A stretch of DNA of 64,000 nucleotides from Syntrophomonas sp. (lineage in GTDB: Bacteria > Bacillota > Syntrophomonadia > Syntrophomonadales > Syntrophomonadaceae). The notes beneath the pieces are model-generated. The model searched no databases. It saw nothing but the letters and a program-made list of their open reading frames with translations, and was not told the DNA's origin. This document shows positions 16,799 to 24,422 of this stretch, one piece after another; within the stretch, counting starts at the first letter, position 1; each line of letters begins with the position of its first letter. Made by a program: the position numbers and the translations under genes. Location: NCBI GenBank assembly GCA_016841245.1, contig JAENZN010000001.1, positions 307,446-371,445 on the forward strand, given 5' to 3'.

Positions 16799-17196
16799 TA
16801 TCCCGATGGTGCGGAAATAGATGGATCTATTTTGGAGCAGTAAGATTTATGAAAACAACAGAAAGCAATATTTGATTATAGACAACTCGTACTGAAATGG
16901 GAACATATCCAAACCCAATACTGCCTGCCGCTAGTTGCATTCCCAATAGCGACATATCTATTGAATTAGATGCTTGAGGATACGGTGTTCCCAGCAGTAA
17001 TAGTGTTATATCTATGGATGTTTTTGCTTATTGCATCAACTACCAATTTATTTGGCAGTAGAAATTCTAAATCAATCCATTAAACGAGGGATTGGAAGAA
17101 CCTATCGAGGGTCAAACCAAAATTGCAGATTTTTTTTACATATGCTACTCTTATAAGAAGCAATCGGCCCATTGGTCGGTAAACATAGGAGCGTAC
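16799..17196. other. Intergenic region before the TetR-type gene
   Basis: No gene or repeat recognised in 16799-17160. An in-frame upward extension of the TetR frame to 17092 lacks a ribosome binding site and is not used. The last 35 bp hold the operator-like half-site pair. Confidence 0.4.
17163..17181. promoter_or_regulatory. Operator-like half-sites in the TetR gene leader
   Basis: ATCGGCC and GGTCGGT face each other across CATT, 17 bp before the start codon. The half-sites resemble those of the triple array in front of the dehydrogenase fusion (TCGGCC, GACCGA), but the spacing differs. This suggests autoregulation by the TetR-type protein and possibly joint control of the fusion. Confidence 0.4.
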
Positions 17197-17778
17197 ATGT
17201 CGTTGAATGAAAAAACCAGCCCAGGTCGTATAAATAAACGACAAATCATTCTTGATGCAGCCACCAAACTCATGATGGAGAAGGGTATAGAGCAGACCAC
17301 TCTTGGTGATATTGCGGAGGAGTCAGGTCTGAGCAAGGGGACCCTTTATTACTATTATCCTTCCAAAGCCGACCTGGTTTATGATGTTACGATGAGGCAT
17401 TTCAAGGTTGTCACAACTGATATCATGAATTATATTATCGATGCTACAAATAGCGGAAAAGCTAATCAAGAGATTAGCCGCCGTGTTATTAATAGCGTAA
17501 TAGGAGAATATACCCGCTCCAAGCTGCACTTATACCTCCTCCAGGAAGCAGTTTTAAATAATGAAGCTCTTAAAGTACGGTTTCAGGAAACCTACCGGGA
17601 ATGGAGAAGTATTTGTTATGTATGGGCGACCGGTTTACTCTCGGAAGAGGATCCCAGATCCAAACCCTTGTCATTTATTTTGCTGGCTATTCTTGATGGA
17701 TTTGTAACGCAAAGTATTATTGGAGCCGAACATCTGGATATTGATGAAATAGCAAATTGCATGAGTTTGTTATTTTAA
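17197..17778 (+). CDS. TetR/AcrR-type transcriptional regulator
   Basis: A 193-aa repressor-type protein. The N-terminal helix-turn-helix (about 10-60) is typical: RQIILDAATKLMMEKG, TLGDIAEESGLSKGTLYYYY and PSKADLVYDV. The C-terminal ligand-binding helices (about 70-193) do not reveal a ligand. ATG 17197 follows AGGAG at a good distance; homologous proteins start at a comparable place. It is monocistronic, downstream of nfnAB on the same strand with a 400-bp gap, and has an operator-like sequence in its leader. Some TetR members of this shape respond to acyl-CoA, but nothing in the sequence proves that. Confidence 0.88.
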   Translation: MSLNEKTSPGRINKRQIILDAATKLMMEKGIEQTTLGDIAEESGLSKGTLYYYYPSKADLVYDVTMRHFKVVTTDIMNYIIDATNSGKANQEISRRVINSVIGEYTRSKLHLYLLQEAVLNNEALKVRFQETYREWRSICYVWATGLLSEEDPRSKPLSFILLAILDGFVTQSIIGAEHLDIDEIANCMSLLF

Positions 17779-18194
17779 AATATTATTGCCAGCTCAATCT
17801 TCACATGTCATTTTTATCACAGAACCAGGAATCCTGGATATCAGCCCATGTTCATATGTATCAGTTCTTAGGGGACGTTACTCGGATTTTAATCCCGACA
17901 ATCTTAAATCCGGAATTGAGAAGGCCTCCTGGAATTACCCCACCACTAACAAGATTTATAAGGAAGAGTGTTCAGCCATCTCATTGTAGGTCCGGTTCTC
18001 ATTTAATACACTGCTGGGTCTATTGAATGCTAATATTCAGATTAATTTTCTCGAATTTGATTTTATGTGCCCTTCTTGCCTTTGCGTTATGCGTTTGATA
18101 AATTACAAATAAGCAAAGGCTCTCTTTTTTGTGCATTGATTCAGAGGAAATTGTTTTTTCTACTGATATACTTTATTTGTCGGGAGGTGATTGC
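17779..18194. other. Intergenic region with repeat copy
   Basis: A 67-codon plus-strand frame (17786-17989) lacks a ribosome binding site and a recognisable product; I do not call it. A 13-nt palindrome CCAGGAATCCTGG (17824-17836 approx.) and the second copy of the 33-nt repeat are the only structures noticed. Confidence 0.4.
18040..18072. repeat. Dispersed 33-nt repeat, copy 2
   Basis: 30 of 33 bases are identical to 8828-8860 in the same orientation. It lies about 120 bp upstream of the AraC-type gene and lacks the long palindrome seen beside copy 1. Confidence 0.6.
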
Positions 18195-19058
18195 GTGGAA
18201 TGGCTGGAACGGCTCAACTATGCGGTTGATTATATTGAAGAACATCTTACGGAGGAAATCCATTATGATGAGGCGGCAAAAATCGCATGCTGCTCTACAT
18301 TTCATTTTCAGCGAATGTTTTCTTATATTGCGGGTGTTCCTTTGTCGGAGTATATCCGTCGCAGGCGCATGACGGTTGCCGCTTTTGAGCTCCAGCAAAG
18401 CGCTGCCAAGGTGATTGATCTTGCGCTGCGCTTTGGGTATGATTCACCGACCGCATTCAACCGTGCGTTTCAAGGCGTACATGGAGTACCGCCTACAGCG
18501 GCAAAAGAAACAGGTGTTACACTGAATACCTATCCACGCATCAGCTTTCATATTTCGATTAAAGGAGATGTAAAAATGGATTACCGTATTGAGAAAAAAG
18601 AGGCTTTTCGAATCGTAGGACTCAAAACGCCGTTGGACAAGGATATTGAAAAAAATTTTCAGTCCGTGCCGATATTTTGGCAAAAGGTTTCACAGTCGGG
18701 CGCAATCCCAAAGCTGTGCACGCTGATAACCGGAGAACCGAATGGTGTTTTGGGCGTGAGCGTCTGCATGGGCGATAAGGCGTGGGAGTACTATATTTCT
18801 GTAATAAGCGACCTGCCGATACCGAGGGATTTTCCGGACTTGTGCACGTATACGGTCCCGGCCAGTACATGGGCCGTTTTCCCGGGGAAAGGGGCTATGC
18901 CGAATTCCATTCAGGAGCTTGAAAAACGCATTGTCACGGAGTGGCTGCCCGCTTCCGGTTATGAGTACGCAAGCGCGCCGGATATCGAAGTATATCTGAA
19001 CGCCGATCCGCAAAACTCCGTATTTGAGGTCTGGCTGCCCATTGTCAAAAAGTCATAA
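18195..19058 (+). CDS. AraC-type regulator with GyrI-like effector domain
   Basis: The 287-aa protein joins an N-terminal AraC DNA-binding domain (two helix-turn-helices, about 8-105: EIHYDEAAKIACCSTFHFQR and DLALRFGYDSPTAFNRAFQG) to a C-terminal GyrI/SOUL-like small-molecule-binding domain (about 130-287, starting MDYRIEKKEAFRIVGLK and ending VFEVWLPI). Such proteins usually sense cationic or hydrophobic compounds and control efflux or stress genes. The GTG at 18195 is chosen because GGGAGGTGA lies six bases upstream; the upstream extension from ATG 18129 has no such signal. It is monocistronic and closed by the terminator at 19105-19138. No target gene is adjacent. Confidence 0.88.
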   Translation: MEWLERLNYAVDYIEEHLTEEIHYDEAAKIACCSTFHFQRMFSYIAGVPLSEYIRRRRMTVAAFELQQSAAKVIDLALRFGYDSPTAFNRAFQGVHGVPPTAAKETGVTLNTYPRISFHISIKGDVKMDYRIEKKEAFRIVGLKTPLDKDIEKNFQSVPIFWQKVSQSGAIPKLCTLITGEPNGVLGVSVCMGDKAWEYYISVISDLPIPRDFPDLCTYTVPASTWAVFPGKGAMPNSIQELEKRIVTEWLPASGYEYASAPDIEVYLNADPQNSVFEVWLPIVKKS

Positions 19059-19104
19059 CGAAGAGCCTTATGATAACACCAAGCAAAAACATGTATTTAA
19101 CGAA

Positions 19105-19138
19105 CAAAAAAAGGCTGACGATATACCAGCCTTTTTTT
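19105..19138. terminator. Rho-independent terminator, works in both directions
   Basis: A run of A then GGCTG, a 10-nt loop, CAGCC and seven T. Symmetric, so it can stop the AraC-type transcript (plus) and anything arriving from the fla/che side (minus). Confidence 0.85.
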
Positions 19139-19682
19139 GTCCTTATGAACATTCGAGGTTCATTTTAGGTGTAGTCGGAGGCGGGATTTGAAATCGTACA
19201 CCTTTGGGATACGCCCATCAAGTGGAGGAGGTTTATTTATTATGGATGATTTATATAAGGTGATACAGATAAAAGCAGCGAATGAAGTGTTAACGCCGCC
19301 CTAAAAGGTCCGAAAGGGGGGTGCGGACATTATGGGGGAGCAGTAACAATGAAGCTACTGCCGTTGATACTAAATGCAATATATTTTATATACAGTAGTC
19401 TGGGAAAGCTATAGAAGGTTTTTAGGATTAAGTAAAATATGAAGAATTGAAGATTTGCTATAAAACTATTCTTAAATGAATTTTGCCGTTGACTTAGAAT
19501 CCCGGCAGGATTGAGATAATAGTCCACCCAGCCAGGTACTGTATGAGTAGAATTAATGAACCCGTGGGATAATCCCACCCTGAGAATGAAGCAGAAAATA
19601 ATAATAGAATATAACGATAGGCATCGTCATACCTGCACGATAACCCTGCATCAAAGAGGATTTATCCGTGCTGCGGTTCAAA
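19139..19682. other. Intergenic region with several hairpins and a 20-codon frame
   Basis: Between the AraC-type gene and the end of the fla/che operon. On the plus strand: AGGTGTA/TACACCT (about 19167-19203), then AGGAGG and a 20-codon frame (ATG 19242 to TAA 19304) starting MDDLYKVIQIK. Further on come GTCCG/CGGAC (about 19308-19328), GCAGTA/TACTGC (about 19339-19360) and the 15-nt palindrome GTGGGATAATCCCAC near 19563-19577. No protein or RNA family recognised. The last palindrome could form part of the 3' end of the fla/che transcript. Confidence 0.35.
19242..19304 (+). CDS. 20-aa peptide or truncated gene start (candidate)
   Basis: ATG 19242 follows GGAGGAGG by about ten bases and the frame closes after 20 codons with TAA. 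The strong ribosome binding site in front of such a short frame suggests a leader peptide or the first codons of a gene whose rest has been lost. The product is not recognisable. It sits between two hairpins. Confidence 0.3.
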   Translation: MDDLYKVIQIKAANEVLTPP

Positions 19683-20255
19683 TCAGGTATTAATATACTG
19701 CATATTCATTAAGTTTATAATCAGCTTTACTTCATCTTGACCTTTGCCCAATTTTTGTGCAATTTCTTTGGTTGTAAGGCCCTTTTGGTACAGGTTGTTT
19801 ACTACCGAATAGAATTTTTGCATATCAAAACTCTGAGTATTACTGGCCTGATCAATTTGCGGAGATAAAGCTGCTTCTGTTTTTGGGTCAGATATATTAA
19901 TGTTATTGTTATCCGGGATACTATCAGCTTTGATATCGTCGATGATGGCTGCCGTTGCATTATCTAAGCCTGGAGCAGGGCTTATCTCTTTAACTAATTG
20001 ACTTTGCTTGGATACTCTGTCCCAAGATTGTTGTTCTGAAATAAGATTAAAGTTATCAATAATGTTTCCTGAGACATGTAAGACCTGATCTAATAGTTGT
20101 TCCAGGTCATCTTTCACGGATTTGGCTTCATCGACCAGCTGAATGAATTCATCGGTTTTCCGGGCTGCTAACAACCTGTTCTGATAGGTAATGTACATAG
20201 CTAACAGCATGAGGATAAGTATTATAAAATTAATCCATGTAATAATTATATGCAC
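19683..20255 (-). CDS. SwrB-like membrane-anchored motility protein (DUF6115 type)
   Basis: 190 aa. A single N-terminal membrane helix (about 3-22, ITWINFIILILMLLAMYI) is followed by a coiled coil (about 35-75), a polar linker and a C-terminal helix-turn-helix-like end (about 148-190: FYSVVNNLYQKGLTTKEIAQ). In Bacillus the gene after sigD is swrB, with the same anchor plus coiled-coil plus C-terminal layout, where it helps switch or export assembly. Position at the very end of the fla/che operon supports the same role. Direct sequence similarity to SwrB is not obvious, so the function is inferred from layout and place. Confidence 0.6.
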   Translation of the reverse strand: MHIIITWINFIILILMLLAMYITYQNRLLAARKTDEFIQLVDEAKSVKDDLEQLLDQVLHVSGNIIDNFNLISEQQSWDRVSKQSQLVKEISPAPGLDNATAAIIDDIKADSIPDNNNINISDPKTEAALSPQIDQASNTQSFDMQKFYSVVNNLYQKGLTTKEIAQKLGKGQDEVKLIINLMNMQYINT

Positions 20256-20258
20256 CCC

Positions 20259-20582
20259 CTATATTTTAATATCTACATTATGACCTTTGTCCGGGTCAAT
20301 ATTAAACTCACTATCCATACTCTCATTATCCAGGACTGCTTTTTTTCTTGCCTTTTTTGGGGGGTCCCTTTTATCTTTATCTTTGTCCTTATTGGTGTTT
20401 AATTGTGGTTTATGCTGCTCAACTTCCGGGGTTGCTTTACTGTTTTTGATGGTCTGGGCATTTATGGCCTCGGTAAATTCCTGCTGTTTATTGTTTGCTC
20501 CGGTCTGTTCGCTTTGCTGTATCCTGGCCACCTCACCAATTTTTTGAACCATTACCTGCATATCTAGACTTTTGATGGTCAT
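20259..20582 (-). CDS. Uncharacterised fla/che operon protein, 107 aa
   Basis: A short, very polar protein with no membrane segment. The first 20 residues (TIKSLDMQVMVQKIGEVARI) could form an amphipathic helix. The rest is low-complexity and lysine/aspartate-rich, with a DKDKDKR run. GGGAGG precedes the ATG. It is fixed between the FapA-family gene and the membrane-anchored last gene with spacings of 17 and 3 nt, so it is certainly cotranscribed. I know similar little genes from clostridial flagellar operons without any assigned role. Confidence 0.6.
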   Translation of the reverse strand: MTIKSLDMQVMVQKIGEVARIQQSEQTGANNKQQEFTEAINAQTIKNSKATPEVEQHKPQLNTNKDKDKDKRDPPKKARKKAVLDNESMDSEFNIDPDKGHNVDIKI

Positions 20583-20599
20583 AAATTAACCTCCCTACC

Positions 20600-22003
20600 C
20601 TAACGTAAGGCCGCTGTTCTTATTTCCCCACCCTCAAGCATAAACCTGGTGTATTTAACCGGATCATTAACAACATAGATTTGATCTCCAATGGTAATCC
20701 GCACCCCTGGATATGCTACATCCAGGACTTGCACCTCAGCATTCTGGTATCTTTGCATCTCCTTTTCCAAGTGCCCAATTCGACCTTCAATCTCTTGTAG
20801 TTCGTTGCGCAGGACTGTATAATGATCTAATAATTTGATCAGTATTTCTTTTTTCTTTTCATTAAGGTTTTCAACTGCAATACCACTTTTATTGTATACT
20901 TGAAGATTATGGGATATATTTTGAAACTCCTTGATTTTGGCCGTCTGCTCTTTGGTCAGTTTATGATATTCTTCTTTAATATATGGGTTAACGCCTACTT
21001 CCACAGTAGTTTGGGTTGCTAACTGTGATCCTAATACCTTGGACTCAACTTCTTTGGCTGCCTGAATTAAACCTCCAACAATTATTGCTTTGTTATCCGT
21101 CACTTTAACACTGTACCCAGCTTTAATTTGCGATTGTATAATGGCCTCTTTAGCTAATATATTACAGCCTGCTTCTACCACGGCGTTTTCGATAAAACGA
21201 GCCACGACATTTACTCCGGCTTTGACCTTCCCTTTCATCTTGCCGGTTATACCGCCCTTAACAATGATACTGCCATGGGCCGATACATCCGCTCCTTCAA
21301 CCGATCCTTGAATCTCGATATCTCCTCCCGAATTTACGCTAAAACCAGTGGTCACATTACCTCTGATGACTACACTGCCAATAAAATCGATATTCCCAGA
21401 TGAATAATCTACATCTCCGGTTACATTAAATACTGGATTAATATCAATTTTATTGTTGACCAAATTGATATGACCATCTATAGCAGCATACAGATTAATT
21501 CCTTCGGCATCAGATACGGTATTTTTCCCTCGAGGCAGATTAATATCTTTAGGAGCTTTGGCAGGTATAGTATGTCCCATTACATCAGCACCAGGAGTAC
21601 CTATCTGACTGGGTATTTTTCTTACTAGCAGATCACCTTTACGCACATTATTTACCAGACCCAGATTATGAAAATCCACCTTGCCGGCCTCGTCTATTTT
21701 GGGCAGAATATTCGTTTTGGATTGAAATACATACTCTAAGACTGCGTCCTTGCCATCAATGGGCGTTATTCCCTGGGCTACTAAAATTTTGCGTTCCCAA
21801 TTGTTTTCCTTAACCGCTTCCTGTACCTGCTTTTCATCAATACCAAAAACGATGTTTTTTCCTTTCAAAGCATTTAATGCTTCTTCCAAAGAACACCTTT
21901 TCCCATTTTCAGAAGGCCTGGTTACCACAATATATGCCTTCTGATTATCGCTGTCTAAATAAACATCGATACTGCTGTCTGATTTAATAGTATTGTCCAG
22001 CAC
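20600..22003 (-). CDS. FapA-family (DUF342) protein
   Basis: 467 aa with the FapA/DUF342 layout: an N-terminal alpha/beta part (about 1-160), a beta-helix of short glycine-rich repeats in the middle (about 160-330, for example GDIEIQGSVEGADVSAHGSI and VKGGITGKMKGKVKAG), and a C-terminal coiled coil (about 345-430). The family is linked to polar flagellar assembly and to surface polymer or spore functions; its biochemistry is unclear. GTG 22003 is chosen since GGGGGGAG stands directly upstream; the longer frame starting TTG 22030 overlaps sigD. It lies between sigD and the 107-aa gene, so control with the motility regulon is expected. Confidence 0.8.
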   Translation of the reverse strand: MLDNTIKSDSSIDVYLDSDNQKAYIVVTRPSENGKRCSLEEALNALKGKNIVFGIDEKQVQEAVKENNWERKILVAQGITPIDGKDAVLEYVFQSKTNILPKIDEAGKVDFHNLGLVNNVRKGDLLVRKIPSQIGTPGADVMGHTIPAKAPKDINLPRGKNTVSDAEGINLYAAIDGHINLVNNKIDINPVFNVTGDVDYSSGNIDFIGSVVIRGNVTTGFSVNSGGDIEIQGSVEGADVSAHGSIIVKGGITGKMKGKVKAGVNVVARFIENAVVEAGCNILAKEAIIQSQIKAGYSVKVTDNKAIIVGGLIQAAKEVESKVLGSQLATQTTVEVGVNPYIKEEYHKLTKEQTAKIKEFQNISHNLQVYNKSGIAVENLNEKKKEILIKLLDHYTVLRNELQEIEGRIGHLEKEMQRYQNAEVQVLDVAYPGVRITIGDQIYVVNDPVKYTRFMLEGGEIRTAALR

Positions 22004-22017
22004 TATTCTCCCCCCTT

Positions 22018-22797
22018 CTAGTTTTTGCAAAGCATGAACTTCTTTTTGCTCAAACTGCCCCTCATCCTCAGTATCGCCTTGGTGTGCAACTGAGATATCC
22101 TTGATTCAGATAATTCCAAAACAGCACCTATTTCCTTTAGGGTTAAACCTTCATAATAGTATAAATATATGACCTTTTTTTCCTTCTCTGGCAATTTAGA
22201 TATGGATGCTGCTAATAATTCTTTAGTCTCCTTATCCCTAACTAACTCTAATGCATCTGCAGCATTATTGTCTTCCAAGACATCGACGATTCTCTTCTTC
22301 CTCTCGCTCATATTCTCCCCGGGAAGAAAATCATCTAGTGAAATCATAGTACTGCAGGAAACATCCTTTAATAAGGTATAATAATCTTTCATCTTGAGCC
22401 CTAGCTCTTCAGCAACCTCCGGGTCTGTAGCAGCTCTGCCCATCCTCAGTTCCAGTTTTGCAAAGGCCTTTTCCAGCTCTTTACCTTTTTGTCTTACTGA
22501 TACCGGCACCCAATCCATGGAACGAAGTCCATCAATCATTGATCCTCTGACTCTGGTTATTGCATAAGTTTCGAATTTAATATTCCTCTGGTGGTCGAAT
22601 TTTTCTATCGCATCGATTAAGCCTTCTATGCCGTATGATATAAGTTCATCAACTTCAACTACTGAAGAAAGAGTAATTGCCAGTCTGTTAGCCACGTATT
22701 TTACTAAATGCGCATACTGAATAATTAGTTCTTCTCGAGCTGTTGGAATATTTTTTTCCTTATATTCAATCCATAACGTCTTTTTATCAATGTTCAT
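22018..22797 (-). CDS. sigD: RNA polymerase sigma-28 factor (motility sigma, FliA/SigD)
   Basis: The 259-aa sigma-70-family factor recognises late flagellar and chemotaxis promoters. Region 2 (about 20-95) has VKYVANRLAI, ELISYGIEGLIDAIEKFD and FETYAITRVRGSMIDGLR. Region 3 begins DWVPVSVRQKGKELE. Region 4 (about 200-252) has LPEKEKKVIYLYYYEGLTLK and the helix-turn-helix ILELSESRISQLHTKA. It is at the same operon position as Bacillus sigD, after cheD. ATG directly abuts the cheD stop codon. Late genes such as flagellin and motAB are not in this window. Confidence 0.95.
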   Translation of the reverse strand: MNIDKKTLWIEYKEKNIPTAREELIIQYAHLVKYVANRLAITLSSVVEVDELISYGIEGLIDAIEKFDHQRNIKFETYAITRVRGSMIDGLRSMDWVPVSVRQKGKELEKAFAKLELRMGRAATDPEVAEELGLKMKDYYTLLKDVSCSTMISLDDFLPGENMSERKKRIVDVLEDNNAADALELVRDKETKELLAASISKLPEKEKKVIYLYYYEGLTLKEIGAVLELSESRISQLHTKAILRMRGSLSKKKFMLCKN

Positions 22798-23283
22798 TTA
22801 TATTGTTCTCTCCCCATGACCAATAGTACGTATTTTTAAATCTCCTGTTTTGGGATCAAAAACGATAGTTCTTCCAAAATTCCCCCCGGTGTCTGTGGCT
22901 ACGATTTTTATGCCTATCCTCTTCAAATGCTCTTCAACCGCTAAGGCATTGCGCTGACCAATATTCATAATACTGCTTTCACCTACAAACTTGAACATTT
23001 GTGCGCCCCCTGCAATTTTGGCATATATTTTAGAAACATTAGCCCCTTTTTTTATCATTTCTTCCATAATTAAATCAACTGCCGTATCAGCAAATTTCGC
23101 TTTATTATGAGCTCTTTTAGACTGGGTACTTGATGGAAGCATTATATGCGCCAGGACTCCAAACTGGTGGGCGGGGGAACATACACATATACCTATACAT
23201 GAACCTAAGCCCGCTGTAAGCAGTTTGTTGGGAGCAGTTGCAATTTTTAATTCAGCCATGCCTACTTGAATAATGTTTTCCAC
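22798..23283 (-). CDS. cheD: Chemoreceptor glutamine deamidase CheD
   Basis: The 161-aa enzyme converts receptor glutamines to glutamate and binds CheC to adjust adaptation. The catalytic cysteine lies in AGLGSCIGICV and the histidine in GVLAHIMLP. The C-terminal FGRTIVFDPKTG segment is also typical. I place the start at GTG 23283, which shares its G with the TAG stop of cheC (TAGTG) and follows GGTGA; homologues begin just before the VG(M/I)AEL segment. Next to cheC as in Bacillus. Confidence 0.93.
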   Translation of the reverse strand: MENIIQVGMAELKIATAPNKLLTAGLGSCIGICVCSPAHQFGVLAHIMLPSSTQSKRAHNKAKFADTAVDLIMEEMIKKGANVSKIYAKIAGGAQMFKFVGESSIMNIGQRNALAVEEHLKRIGIKIVATDTGGNFGRTIVFDPKTGDLKIRTIGHGERTI

Positions 23284-23906
23284 TAGCAATTCACCCCAAG
23301 CGCTTGTAATATGGTGCTTAACGATTCAGAATCAGGCATCATAAAAAAGTGCCCTACAATATCTCGGTCTTCTCTGGTAAACATCGTTTTTAATACCAGT
23401 ACATCATCAACTACACCTCCAACCTGGGCCAGAACGCCATTCAGGATTGCTCCTGCCATATCCGTAGCCAGTGCCGGAACCGACGTTAACAGCCTTAATT
23501 GGGTAAAACACGATAATGCATTAAGGTAGGTTCCTGAGATTATATTGCCGACTTCCATAATTACTGACGCTTCCAAATCGCCTGAAATTCCAGCTGCTGT
23601 TTCGCCATTGTTCCTTCCCAGAACCATATCTACTAAGAGATTTGCCCTTTCAATGGGAAGCATAAATAATATGCTGCCGGTTATAGAGCCGCTAACTGCA
23701 AAGTAGAGCCCACATACCGGTACATCAGCTCCACCCACTAGTTTAGGTACATCGTCAAAAGGCAGGATGTTCACTTCAGGAACACTCATGTCAATTTTAG
23801 CTTGTACCATTTGAGCTAAAGCGGTAGCAGCATTTCCAGCACCTATATTGCCAATCTCTCTCAGTGCGTCTAATTGCAAGCATGATAGTTCAGTATAATC
23901 TTTCAC
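23283..23906 (-). CDS. cheC: CheY-P phosphatase CheC
   Basis: A 207-aa member of the CheC/FliY/CheX family. Both active-site motifs of the E-x2-N type are present: REIGNIGAGNAATALAQM (about 16-33) and MEVGNIISGTYLNAL (about 116-130), so it should dephosphorylate CheY and bind CheD. Normal length. In the chemotaxis end of the operon between cheW and cheD. Confidence 0.93.
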   Translation of the reverse strand: MKDYTELSCLQLDALREIGNIGAGNAATALAQMVQAKIDMSVPEVNILPFDDVPKLVGGADVPVCGLYFAVSGSITGSILFMLPIERANLLVDMVLGRNNGETAAGISGDLEASVIMEVGNIISGTYLNALSCFTQLRLLTSVPALATDMAGAILNGVLAQVGGVVDDVLVLKTMFTREDRDIVGHFFMMPDSESLSTILQALGVNC

Positions 23907-23917
23907 TATATTACTCC

Positions 23918-24406
23918 TTACTCCCCCTGATCAGAGGTTTCACCAATAATTATTTTTTTCATATCCAGTAAAATTAATAGTCTACCAGATACTTTGGCTA
24001 TACCTTTGATTTGGTCGGCACTAACAGAAGTATACACATTATCTACCGATTCGATATCACTGTCGCCCAGTCGGATTACCTCCAACACTTCATCAACTAT
24101 TATCCCGGCTTTGATTTCATCGAATTGACATACAATTATTCTTTTTTCGTCTTCCAAACCTGATGTATCTAGATTAAATTTGGTATGCAGGTTAAGCAGC
24201 GGAACGATATTACCCCTTAGATTGATAACTCCTTCTATGTGCTTTTCTACCCTGGGAACACGGGTTACGTTTAATACCCTTATTATTTCCTGCACATTGA
24301 GTATATCTATGGCATACTCTTCTTTTCCTAATCTGAAGACTACCACCTGTATCTCAGTACTGTCCTGGGTTGCCACCCCCACCTGCTGGCTCTCCTTTTC
24401 CATCAT
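23918..24406 (-). CDS. cheW: Chemotaxis coupling protein CheW
   Basis: A 162-aa single CheW domain that links receptors to CheA. Recognisable segments are VVFRLGKEEYAIDILNVQEI, PRVEKHIEGVINLRG and VDEVLEVIRL. The first ATG is eight bases after GGAGG. It follows cheA after 16 nt. No receptor gene is in the window. Confidence 0.94.
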   Translation of the reverse strand: MMEKESQQVGVATQDSTEIQVVVFRLGKEEYAIDILNVQEIIRVLNVTRVPRVEKHIEGVINLRGNIVPLLNLHTKFNLDTSGLEDEKRIIVCQFDEIKAGIIVDEVLEVIRLGDSDIESVDNVYTSVSADQIKGIAKVSGRLLILLDMKKIIIGETSDQGE

Positions 24407-24422
24407 CTACTGGACCTCCTTT

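Noticed and set aside
17786-17989. 67-codon plus-strand frame after the TetR-type gene
   Set aside because: Protein-like in parts but lacks a ribosome binding site and any recognisable family; may be debris.
19300-19600. Group II intron, suggested by GTGCGGAC near 19322
   Set aside because: No domain V hairpin or reverse transcriptase frame could be found.
19640-19690. GGTTCAAATC resembling a tRNA T-loop
   Set aside because: No acceptor, D or anticodon stem can be drawn around it, and it overlaps the end of a coding region.
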